DNA from: an uncultured Eubacteriales bacterium
GTDB taxonomy: Bacteria; Bacillota_A; Clostridia; Christensenellales; Aristaeellaceae
Direction: 5' to 3'
DNA: 10,576 nt
Assembly: GCA_900321945.1 (NCBI GenBank)
Contig: ONXY01000013.1
Span: forward strand, 1-10,576
A model generated the notes under the pieces. It had not been told where the DNA came from. It made no database searches and saw only the letters and a program-made list of their open reading frames with translations. Both the position numbers and the translations under genes were made by a program. This document shows positions 4,889 to 10,576 of the stretch, piece by piece. Position 1 is the stretch's first letter. Each line of letters opens with the position of its first letter.

Positions 4889-7159
4889 ATGGATGTGAAA
4901 GCGCTTGTTTCACAGATGACGCTGGAGGAGAAGGCAGGCCTTCTTTCCGGACTGGATTTCTGGCACACGAAGCCCGTGGAAAGGCTCGGAATTCCTTCGG
5001 TCATGGTCAGCGACGGCCCGCACGGTCTGCGGAAACAGGACGAGAAGGCGGATCATCTCGGCGTCAACGAATCCATTAAGGCGGTATGCTTCCCGGCGGC
5101 GTGCGCCACCACCTCCTCCTTCGATCCCGAGCTGGTGCGGATCATGGGCGAAGCCATCGGGGACAGCTGCCAGCATGAAAAGCTGTCCGTGGTGCTGGGG
5201 CCGGCGGTGAATATCAAGCGTTCTCCGCTTTGCGGCAGGAACTTCGAGTACTGCTCCGAGGACCCCTATCTGGCGGGAAAGATGGCCGCGGCGTACATCA
5301 GGGGGGTTCAGAGCCGGAACGTGGGCGTCAGCATCAAGCATTTCGCCCTGAACAATCAGGAGCACCGGCGCATGTCCTCCTCCTCCGACTGCGACGAGCG
5401 GACGATGCGGGAGATTTACTTTCCGGCTTTTGAAACGGCGGTGAAGGAAGCGAAGCCCTGGACGGTTATGTGCTCCTACAACCGGATCAACGGCGTCTTC
5501 GCTTCCGAGAATCCCTGGCTGCTGACCGAGGTTCTGCGGAAGGAATGGGGCTTCGACGGCTACGTCATGTCCGACTGGGGCGCGGTGTCGAAGCGGCCGG
5601 AGGGCGTCGCGGCGGGGCTGGATCTGGAAATGCCGGCTTCCGGAGGCATCAACGACGCGAAAATCGTGGAAGCGGTCCGGGCGGGAACCCTGGATGAAAA
5701 GGACGTGGACCGGGCCTGCGAACGGATTCTGACCATCAATTACCGGTACCTGGAAAACGCCCGGCCGGATACGCCCTGGGATCAGGAAGCCCAGCACGCC
5801 CTCGCGGCGGATATCGAGGCGGAAAGCATGGTGCTGCTGAAGAACGCGGGCGGACTCCTGCCCCTGAACCCGGATGAGGAAACGGCCTTTATCGGCGAGT
5901 TTGCCGCGAAGCCCCGCTTCCAGGGAGGCGGAAGCTCCCATATCAACAGCTTCAGGGTCACCGGCGCTCTGGACGCTGCGAAGGAAGCCGGCATGCGGGT
6001 GATTTACGCGCAGGGCTACAGCGCCGCCCGGGACGAGGCCACGGAGGAACAGATCGCCGAAGCCGTGGCGGCCGCAAAGAAGGCGCGGACGGCCGTCGTT
6101 TTCGCCGGCCTGCCGGACGTGTACGAGTCCGAAGGATACGACCGGAAACATATGGCGATGCCCGCCTGCCAGAACCGCCTGATCGAGGCGGTGGCGGCGG
6201 CGAACCCCCGTACGGTGGTCGTGCTGCACAACGGAGCGCCGGTGGAAATGCCCTGGATCGACCGTGTCCCCGCCGTGCTGGAGGCTTATCTGGGCGGACA
6301 GGCGGTCGGTACCGCCGTCGTCCGGGTGCTGACCGGAGAGACGAATCCTTCCGGACACCTGGCTGAAACCTTCCCGAAGCGGCTGCAGGACAACCCGTCC
6401 TACCTGTATTTCGGAGGGGAGCCGCGGGCCACCGAATACCGGGAGGGCATTTTCGTGGGCTACCGGTATTACGACAGGAAGGAGGCGGAAGTGCTCTTCC
6501 CCTTCGGCCACGGCCTTTCCTATACAACTTTTACATACAGCGGTCTCAAACTCAGCGCGGACGAAATCCGGGATACGGATACCCTGACGGTGACGGCGAC
6601 CGTAACCAATACGGGCAGCCGGTACGGCAAAGCGGTGGCGCAGCTGTACGTCGGGGACGAGGAAAGCAGCGCGCTCAGGCCCGTCCGGGAGCTGAAAGGC
6701 TTCGCCAAGGTGGGACTGGAGCCCGGGGAAAGCAGGGAAGTGACGTTCACCCTGGACAAGAGGTCCTTCGCTTCCTGGAATCAGGAAATACACGACTGGT
6801 ACGTGGAGAGCGGAAAATTCACGATCGAGGTGGGCTCCTCCTCCCGGGATCTGCCGGCGAAGGCGTCCGTGACGGTGGCCGGAACCACGGAACTGCCCCG
6901 GCATTTCGACATGGATTCCATCTTCATGGACCTGATGGCGGATCCGAAAGCCAGGGAGATTCTGACGCCGCTGATGCAGGAAATGAAGAAGAACTTCGCG
7001 GGAGAAGAAAAGGGAGACGCCGCCAGCGAGGCCATCACCGAGGACATGACCATGGCGATGATGAACTATATGCCGATGCGGGGGCTGACCAGCTTCGGCG
7101 GAAGCAGGGAAATGGCGGAACAGCTGGAAAATCTGCTGCGCGCCATCAACGAGGCCTGA
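4889..7159 (+). CDS. Glycoside hydrolase family 3 beta-glycosidase (probably beta-glucosidase)
   Basis: 756-residue GH3 enzyme hydrolysing terminal beta-linked sugars with retention. Domains: a TIM-barrel domain (about 10-290) with SDGPHGLR (41-48), GRNFEY-SEDP (117-126), KHF (150-152) and the nucleophile Asp229 in VMSDWG; a C-terminal alpha/beta domain (about 310-500) with likely acid/base Glu415 in YESEGYDR; a fibronectin-III-like domain (about 565-655) with the LRPVRELKGF motif; and a Met-rich helical tail (about 670-756) common in clostridial cytoplasmic members. No signal peptide, so cytoplasmic. The ATG at 4889 has GAGGAGG about 9 nt upstream; the reading frame open from 4244 is antisense to the esterase. 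Beta-xylosidase or another specificity cannot be excluded. Regulated by the palindromic operator upstream, and possibly the first gene of a GH3-YARHG-YitT unit. Confidence 0.93.
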   Translation: MDVKALVSQMTLEEKAGLLSGLDFWHTKPVERLGIPSVMVSDGPHGLRKQDEKADHLGVNESIKAVCFPAACATTSSFDPELVRIMGEAIGDSCQHEKLSVVLGPAVNIKRSPLCGRNFEYCSEDPYLAGKMAAAYIRGVQSRNVGVSIKHFALNNQEHRRMSSSSDCDERTMREIYFPAFETAVKEAKPWTVMCSYNRINGVFASENPWLLTEVLRKEWGFDGYVMSDWGAVSKRPEGVAAGLDLEMPASGGINDAKIVEAVRAGTLDEKDVDRACERILTINYRYLENARPDTPWDQEAQHALAADIEAESMVLLKNAGGLLPLNPDEETAFIGEFAAKPRFQGGGSSHINSFRVTGALDAAKEAGMRVIYAQGYSAARDEATEEQIAEAVAAAKKARTAVVFAGLPDVYESEGYDRKHMAMPACQNRLIEAVAAANPRTVVVLHNGAPVEMPWIDRVPAVLEAYLGGQAVGTAVVRVLTGETNPSGHLAETFPKRLQDNPSYLYFGGEPRATEYREGIFVGYRYYDRKEAEVLFPFGHGLSYTTFTYSGLKLSADEIRDTDTLTVTATVTNTGSRYGKAVAQLYVGDEESSALRPVRELKGFAKVGLEPGESREVTFTLDKRSFASWNQEIHDWYVESGKFTIEVGSSSRDLPAKASVTVAGTTELPRHFDMDSIFMDLMADPKAREILTPLMQEMKKNFAGEEKGDAASEAITEDMTMAMMNYMPMRGLTSFGGSREMAEQLENLLRAINEA

Positions 7160-7200
7160 CGAAAAAACCGCCGGGAAACCGAAAGAAGGAAGAGAAGGAC

Positions 7201-8124
7201 ATGAAGAAGACGACCGCCCTGATGCTGATCCTGACCGTTCTGCTGTCCTGCGCCGCGGCGCTTCCCGCCGGGGCCGAGTCCATGTACATCATTCCGGACA
7301 GCAACACCCGCGAACTGACCCGGGAGGAGCTCTGGGGATACCAGTACGACACGCTTCTTTACGCGTTCAACGAGATCTACGCGCGGCACGGCTACAAATT
7401 CGAATACGGAAGCCGGTGCTACAACTGGTTCACGCTGATGCCCTGGTACGTGCCGAACGAGAGCGAATCGTCCACAAACCATCAGGAAACCTATATCCAC
7501 TGTTCGAAAACCGAAAACCGGAACGTGGATCTGATCAAGGACGTCCGCCGGGAGATGCGTGAGAAGAAAACCACGAACCCGAAGGGAAAGGGAATGCCGA
7601 CGCCTCCGAGCCAGCACGTGGACAAGCCCAGGGGCTTCAGCTTTGTGAACCTCAGGGCCAAACAGAAGCTTCCGGTTTATTCTGCGCCTTCGTCCTACGC
7701 CTTCCGCGCCAACAACGGCAAGGCTCTCTGCAACACCAACGGGCCGGTATACGCGCTGGGGTGGGACAGCGGATGGATGCTGATGCTGTACGAGGCGAAT
7801 TACGCGGGACAGTACAGGGTCGGCTATGTGGACGGAGGAAAGATCCGGGGGAACATCCCTTCGCTGCCTCAGCTGACCTGGGACCGGAGCCCGTGCGAGG
7901 TACTGACCGCCGCTGACCTGACGGACGACCCCGCCATGACCGGCAGGGCGATGACCAGACTGCCCGCAGGCACGCAGGTCATTTATCTGACCACGATGTT
8001 CAACTCGGAGGCCTGGGACTATATCGAAACAACCATCAACGGCCAGACAGCCAGAGGCTTCGTGCCTGCCGGCACGCTTTCCGTCACCGGCACGGATGAA
8101 ACGGAGGACGCGGGGAACGGCTGA
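7201..8124 (+). CDS. YARHG-domain secreted protein with SH3-like C-terminal repeats
   Basis: 307-residue exported protein of unknown function. N-terminal signal: MKK, a hydrophobic core, then either a lipobox-like VLLSC with Cys17 or a signal peptidase I site after AGA (residue 25); the two cannot be separated by eye. A YARHG domain follows (about 38-115), with the diagnostic IYARHGYKF (59-67) and Trp76/Trp82 around it. YARHG domains are found in cell-surface and secreted bacterial proteins. A basic linker (about 117-143) leads to two SH3-like units (about 155-217 and 232-296), with GYVDGGKI and GFVPAGTL endings. The gene starts 41 nt after GH3 with no terminator between, so they may be co-transcribed, although a wall-associated protein has no obvious link to a cytoplasmic glycosidase. 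Confidence 0.82.
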   Translation: MKKTTALMLILTVLLSCAAALPAGAESMYIIPDSNTRELTREELWGYQYDTLLYAFNEIYARHGYKFEYGSRCYNWFTLMPWYVPNESESSTNHQETYIHCSKTENRNVDLIKDVRREMREKKTTNPKGKGMPTPPSQHVDKPRGFSFVNLRAKQKLPVYSAPSSYAFRANNGKALCNTNGPVYALGWDSGWMLMLYEANYAGQYRVGYVDGGKIRGNIPSLPQLTWDRSPCEVLTAADLTDDPAMTGRAMTRLPAGTQVIYLTTMFNSEAWDYIETTINGQTARGFVPAGTLSVTGTDETEDAGNG

Positions 8125-8159
8125 GATACGGAACGACGGTGATGCTTCGGAGGAAACGC

Positions 8160-9020
8160 ATGAGTCAGGGAAAAAAGAACGAACTGCGGGACTGGCTGCT
8201 GATCACCCTGGGCGTGGTAATCATGGCCGTGGGTATTTACTACTTCAAATTCCCCAACAATTTCTCCACCGGCGGCGTAACCGGCCTGGCGGTGGTTCTG
8301 GGGCATTATATCCCCGCCGTCACGCCCGGCACCTTTGTGACCATCTTTAACGTGGCGCTGCTGATTCTGGGTTTTCTGGTGTTCGGAAGAAGCTTCGGGA
8401 TCCGGACGGCCTACGCGTCGCTGCTTCTGTCGCTCCTGCTTCAGCTTATGGAGGTTCTGCTCCCGCTGGACCATCCGCTCACCAATCAGCCGCTGATGGA
8501 ACTGCTGTTCGCCGTGGGACTTCCGGCCGTGGGATCCGCGGTGCTGTTCAACCTGGACGCCTCCAGCGGCGGCACGGATATCGTCGCCATGCTTCTCCGG
8601 AAATGGACCTCGCTGAACATCGGCTTCGCGCTGCTGTGCAGCGATATCGTCATCACCCTGCTGGCCTGCGTCGCCTTCGGCATGGAGACGGGGCTGTTCT
8701 CCATGCTGGGGCTGATTATCAAATCCCTGTTCATCGATATGGTTTCGGACAATCTGCGGATCCAGAAGTGCTTCCATATCATTACCTCCCATCCGGAACC
8801 CCTTGAGGATTTTATTACCCGGACGCTGCGCCGGGGCGCCACGCGGCTGAAGGGAGAAGGCGTCTACACCCATGACGGGAAAACGATCCTGCTGACCGTC
8901 GTTTCCAGACATCAGGCCGTCCTGCTCCGGAACTTCATTCACCAGCAGGATCCGGGCGCTTTCATGATCATCACCACCAGCACGGAAATCATCGGAAAGG
9001 GATTCCGCAGCGTCAGCTGA
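8160..9020 (+). CDS. YitT family membrane protein with C-terminal DUF2179 domain
   Basis: 286-residue integral membrane protein of the YitT family. It has about six hydrophobic segments between residues 12 and 195, with the family signatures FPNNFSTGGVTGLAVVL (31-47) and LDASSGGTDIVAMLL (132-146). A soluble C-terminal domain follows (about 204-283, DUF2179), ending in MIITTSTEIIGKGF. Function is not established; a transporter role is often proposed. The ATG at 8160 is selected because GGAGG lies 6 nt upstream; the GTG/ATG at 8139-8144 have no ribosome site. It is 35 nt downstream of the YARHG gene and followed by a strong terminator, so it closes the plus-strand unit. Confidence 0.9.
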   Translation: MSQGKKNELRDWLLITLGVVIMAVGIYYFKFPNNFSTGGVTGLAVVLGHYIPAVTPGTFVTIFNVALLILGFLVFGRSFGIRTAYASLLLSLLLQLMEVLLPLDHPLTNQPLMELLFAVGLPAVGSAVLFNLDASSGGTDIVAMLLRKWTSLNIGFALLCSDIVITLLACVAFGMETGLFSMLGLIIKSLFIDMVSDNLRIQKCFHIITSHPEPLEDFITRTLRRGATRLKGEGVYTHDGKTILLTVVSRHQAVLLRNFIHQQDPGAFMIITTSTEIIGKGFRSVS

Positions 9021-9036
9021 CGGGCGTCCCGGCCGC

Positions 9037-9068
9037 AAAGTTCCGCCTCTCCGGCGGAACTTTTTTTT
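9037..9068 (+). terminator. Rho-independent terminator after the YitT gene
   Basis: A perfect 8-bp stem GTTCCGCC/GGCGGAAC (9040-9047 with 9053-9060), extended by three A-T pairs, 5-nt loop TCTCC, followed by eight T residues. It begins 17 nt after the stop codon. Confidence 0.93.
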
Positions 9069-9114
9069 CGGGAAACGGTCCGACGGACCGACGGGAGCGC
9101 GCCGCGGAATGAAA

Positions 9115-9124
9115 CTTACGTAAG
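9115..9124. promoter_or_regulatory. Distal operator-like palindrome of the RHH gene
   Basis: CTTACGTAAG, a perfect 10-bp palindrome followed by ATACGG. A near copy (CTTACGTTAG) lies 64 bp downstream over the promoter -10. Paired copies of the same element suggest binding by one regulator, plausibly the RHH protein itself (inference). Confidence 0.55.
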
Positions 9125-9162
9125 ATACGGCATCGGTACGGGCGCTTTCCACCCGATTTCTG

Positions 9163-9191
9163 TTGACGGAGACGACATCTTACGTTAGAAT
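9163..9191 (+). promoter_or_regulatory. Promoter of the RHH gene with proximal operator
   Basis: TTGACG (-35, 9163-9168), 17-nt spacer and TAGAAT (-10, 9186-9191). The sequence CTTACGTTAG (9179-9188) fills the end of the spacer and overlaps the -10, and matches the upstream palindrome at 9 of 10 positions. Expected transcription start is around 9198, giving a leader of only about 12 nt that begins at the GGAGG ribosome site. Confidence 0.75.
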
Positions 9192-9209
9192 ACCGACGGA
9201 GGTGAAAAA

Positions 9210-9539
9210 ATGGCGGAGGGGGAAGTCCGGGGCTTCAGCAGCACGGAATACAAGCGGAGATTCAACGAGCAGGCCTACGACCGGCTGAATCTCGTCGTCC
9301 CGAAGGGGAGGAAGGAACTGATCGAAGCGCTGGCGGCATCGAGAGGGGAGAGCGTAAACGGGCTGATCGGAGATCTGCTCCGGCAGGAGATGGGGATGAC
9401 GGAAACGGAATGGAAGGGTTCCGGCGTCCGCTCCGGGTCGCGGCAGCAAAAGAGTCCCGCCTCACGCGCGGCGAGGGGGGCTTCGCCGGAAGAAAACGGA
9501 ACGCGCGGAGGAGGAACGCTGCCCGACTATCTTCTGTGA
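9210..9539 (+). CDS. Ribbon-helix-helix (Arc/MetJ-type) DNA-binding protein
   Basis: 109-residue probable DNA-binding protein. The N-terminal half looks like an Arc-type ribbon-helix-helix: a short strand in YDRLNLVVP (23-31), helix A GRKELIEALAASRG (33-46) and helix B ESVNGLIGDLLRQEM (47-61). Small proteins of this type are common in Firmicutes, either as orphan regulators or as antitoxins. Residues 70-109 are Gly/Arg/Ser-rich and probably disordered; I see no function for this tail. The start at 9210 is backed by GGAGG 7 nt upstream and a well-formed promoter. No toxin gene is adjacent: the next gene is an Rrf2 regulator with its own promoter. Self-regulation through the CTTACGTAAG-type sites is inferred. 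Confidence 0.75.
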   Translation: MAEGEVRGFSSTEYKRRFNEQAYDRLNLVVPKGRKELIEALAASRGESVNGLIGDLLRQEMGMTETEWKGSGVRSGSRQQKSPASRAARGASPEENGTRGGGTLPDYLL

Positions 9540-9625
9540 TCACTTTCCGGGGCGCGGAAAGAACCGGGCCGGGAAGTCCGGAGTATCCGGAAAGCGCCGT
9601 CTGTCCGAAGACGTCCGGCGCGGCC

Positions 9626-9657
9626 TTGACAACCTATTTACCTTGGGGTAGAATAGG
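9626..9657 (+). promoter_or_regulatory. Promoter and autoregulatory-like dyad of the Rrf2 gene
   Basis: A perfect -35 TTGACA (9626-9631), 17-nt spacer, -10 TAGAAT (9649-9654). Superimposed are two dyads: TACC-N4-GGTA (9639-9650) inside CCTATT-N13-AATAGG (9633-9638 with 9652-9657). Together they cover the spacer and the -10. A dyad over the gene's own promoter is typical for autoregulated Rrf2 proteins such as IscR; the match to this protein is inferred. Confidence 0.75.
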
Positions 9658-9682
9658 CAAAAACAGGCGGGAGGGACGTCCT

Positions 9683-10117
9683 GTGATTTCCACAAAAGGC
9701 CGTTACGCGCTGCGGGTCATGATCGATCTGGCTGAACAGGAACCGGACCGGCCGGTGCCGCTGAAGGATATCGCCGACCGGCAGGGCATATCCAAAAAAT
9801 ACCTGGAAATTATCATGAAGGATCTGGTGGACGGAAAACTGGTCCGGGGAACAAGCGGCAAGGGAGGCGGCTATGTCCTCCTGCGGAGTCCCGGAGAGTA
9901 CTCCGTCGGGGAGATTATCGAACGGATGGAGGGAAGCCTCGCGCCGGTAGCCTGCCTGCAGAAGGAGGCAGAACCCTGTCCGCGCAACGCCGTCTGTGCC
10001 ACGCTGCCGCTGTGGCTTGAGCTGGACCGGCTTGTACGGGATTATCTGTACCGGAAGAAACTGTCCGATCTGACAGGCGGGAACGGGACGGAACCGCCTC
10101 CCGGGGCAGCCGTATAG
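9683..10117 (+). CDS. Rrf2-family transcriptional regulator, IscR-like with three cysteines
   Basis: 144-residue winged-helix regulator of the Rrf2 family. Seen: the opening ISTKGRYALRVMIDLA, a helix-turn-helix in PLKDIADRQGISKKYLEII (26-44), the wing RGTSGKGGGYVLLRSP (55-70) and a GEIIERMEG helix. Three cysteines (91, 99, 105; spacing C-x7-C-x5-C) sit where IscR ligates a 2Fe-2S cluster, so it is more like a cluster sensor than CymR, which lacks them. The GTG start at 9683 has GGAGGG 7 nt upstream; earlier in-frame codons overlap the RHH gene and the promoter. No cysteine desulfurase or scaffold gene is visible in the window, so its target may lie elsewhere. Homeostasis of iron-sulfur clusters or redox sensing is inferred. 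Confidence 0.9.
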   Translation: MISTKGRYALRVMIDLAEQEPDRPVPLKDIADRQGISKKYLEIIMKDLVDGKLVRGTSGKGGGYVLLRSPGEYSVGEIIERMEGSLAPVACLQKEAEPCPRNAVCATLPLWLELDRLVRDYLYRKKLSDLTGGNGTEPPPGAAV

Positions 10118-10133
10118 TTCCGGATGTTTTTTT
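10089..10133 (+). terminator. Possible terminator after the Rrf2 gene
   Basis: A 6-bp stem CGGAAC/GTTCCG (10089-10094 with 10117-10122) encloses a GC-rich 22-nt loop that includes the stop codon. GATG and seven T residues follow. The stem is short and the loop long, so this is tentative. Confidence 0.4.
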
Positions 10134-10306
10134 CGGGAAAAGGCGATTGTGATGGACATTTGTTGGACAAAACGTGGTATTTTGCATACGAAAGATCTGT
10201 ATGAAAGGAATTCCGGGGCGGGACTGCCATCTTTCCTTCGGACACGTATCAATTCATGGAACCGCGCGGTCCGTGCGGAAGATGGAATGAAAGGAGGCGC
10301 TGCCGA
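10134..10306. promoter_or_regulatory. Leader and regulatory region of the small protein/sigma factor pair
   Basis: No housekeeping promoter with both good hexamers was found. Visible: a direct repeat TGGACA at 10153-10158 and 10164-10169, 11 bp apart, and GTAT (10177-10180), ATAC (10186-10189), GTATG (10199-10203) arranged as overlapping dyads, one being CATAC-N9-GTATG. TTGGAC with a poor hexamer near 10186 is the best sigma-A candidate. An alternative-sigma promoter recognised by the downstream factor is possible but unproven. Confidence 0.35.
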
Positions 10307-10492
10307 TTGGAAAGCAAACTGAGACAGCTGTTCGATTTCCAGAAGTTCGAAGGCAACAGTGAACTGCAGCAGGTGATTGATTCCGTTCACGCCCGTTACG
10401 CGGTCCGCGAGCTGAGCCTGGACGACATGGAGTTTGTCGCAGCCGCGGGCGTGCCGGAAATCCCCGACAGGACAAAGAAACAGGGGAAATAA
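10307..10492 (+). CDS. Small protein preceding a sigma factor, unknown function
   Basis: 61-residue acidic-basic helical protein I cannot assign. The start is taken as TTG at 10307 because AAGGAGG lies 9 nt upstream; the ATG at 10256 has no ribosome site and would add a poor 17-residue extension. The chain begins ESKLRQLFDFQKFEGNSEL and has a likely amphipathic helix, then RELSLDDMEFVAAAG (about 35-49). This resembles the LSDDELxxVxGG end of peptide leaders and a tail seen in small clostridial proteins; the resemblance is by eye only. There is no signal peptide or membrane segment and no cysteine. Its stop is 1 nt before the sigma factor ATG, so the two are surely co-translated. A role as regulator or partner of that sigma factor is plausible. 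Confidence 0.65.
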   Translation: MESKLRQLFDFQKFEGNSELQQVIDSVHARYAVRELSLDDMEFVAAAGVPEIPDRTKKQGK

Positions 10493-10493
10493 T

Positions 10494-10576
10494 ATGATGC
10501 CGGACATGGAGCGGATTTACGCGGATTACAGAAACAAGGTCATGGGGTATATCCGCGCGAGAGTTCAGCGCTGGGC
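10494..10576 (+). CDS. Sigma-70 family (ECF-like) RNA polymerase sigma factor, partial
   Basis: Truncated by the window end: 27 complete codons. The visible residues MERIYADYRNKVMGYIRARVQRW match the start of sigma-70 region 2 in ECF-type factors (a D/EIYxxYxxxVxxYIxxRV pattern). The start is at 10494 or the adjacent ATG at 10497; AGGGG lies about 7 nt upstream. Adjacent to the small TTG-started gene with a 1-nt gap, so an operon is nearly certain. Because most of the protein is missing, subtype and anti-sigma partner cannot be judged. Confidence 0.7.
   Translation, partial: MMPDMERIYADYRNKVMGYIRARVQRW

Noticed and set aside
4910..6904. Long minus-strand open frame of 664 residues opposite GH3
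   Set aside because: It is a GC-rich antisense shadow: His/Arg/Gly-rich, no recognisable domain, and entirely within a clear GH3 gene.
8019..9152. Minus-strand open frame of 377 residues opposite YitT
   Set aside because: Gln/His/Arg-rich mirror of a hydrophobic membrane gene, a usual artefact; it also spans the YitT terminator.
9543..9561. Hairpin CTTTCCG/CGGAAAG just after the RHH stop codon as a terminator
   Set aside because: No T-tract follows the 7-bp stem, so intrinsic termination is not supported.
9410..9682. N-terminal extension of the Rrf2 protein
   Set aside because: It overlaps the RHH gene and the consensus promoter at 9626-9654; the family starts at the GTG-encoded ISTKGRYAL region.
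9210..10117. RHH and Rrf2 genes as a toxin-antitoxin pair
   Set aside because: The second gene is a clear Rrf2 regulator with its own consensus promoter, and no toxin-like protein lies nearby.

Overview
The window looks like a chromosomal segment of a GC-rich, anaerobic Firmicute of the Clostridia, perhaps a gut or rumen lineage. That is an inference. It rests on strong GGAGG-type ribosome binding sites with some GTG and TTG starts, an IscR-like Rrf2 regulator, bacterial SH3 and YARHG secreted proteins, a clostridial-style cytoplasmic GH3 enzyme and a YitT/DUF2179 membrane protein. I see no rRNA, tRNA, CRISPR array, transposase, integrase or phage gene.

Layout. Positions 200-757 (+) encode a secreted protein with two SH3-like repeats, followed by two rho-independent terminators in tandem. 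Converging on it from the minus strand is a compact five-gene cluster (3753 down to 977). It encodes a split ThrE-type amino acid exporter (large and small subunits, 4-nt GTGA overlap), a YunG-like protein with a possible Cys-His-Asp constellation, and the AzlC/AzlD branched-chain amino acid exporter pair (4-nt ATGA overlap). A promoter with a perfect TATAAT lies upstream and a 13-bp hairpin lies at the far end. The likely common job is amino acid efflux.

From 3917 to 7159 an esterase D-like alpha/beta hydrolase (minus) and a GH3 beta-glycosidase (plus) are divergently transcribed. Their shared intergenic region holds an extended -10 promoter on each strand, a 14-bp perfect LacI/CcpA-like palindrome between the -35 and -10 of the GH3 promoter, and a duplicated A-tract element upstream of the esterase promoter. 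Together they look like a carbohydrate-regulated module for imported, acylated plant oligosaccharides. A YARHG-domain secreted protein and a YitT-family membrane protein follow GH3 with gaps of 41 and 35 nt and no visible terminator until 9037-9068, so all three may be co-transcribed.

The right end (9100-10576) is a run of small regulatory units. The first is a ribbon-helix-helix protein whose promoter carries two near-identical CTTACGTAAG-type sites. The second is an IscR-like Rrf2 regulator with three cysteines and a promoter overlapped by a nested dyad. The third is a 61-residue protein with a TTG start and a leader-like LSxDDxxxVAAAG tail, placed 1 nt before the start of a sigma-70 family (ECF-like) sigma factor that runs off the window.

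Most families here are recognisable. The least explained elements are the small protein paired with the sigma factor, the YunG-like protein inside the exporter operon, and the RHH protein with its paired palindromes.
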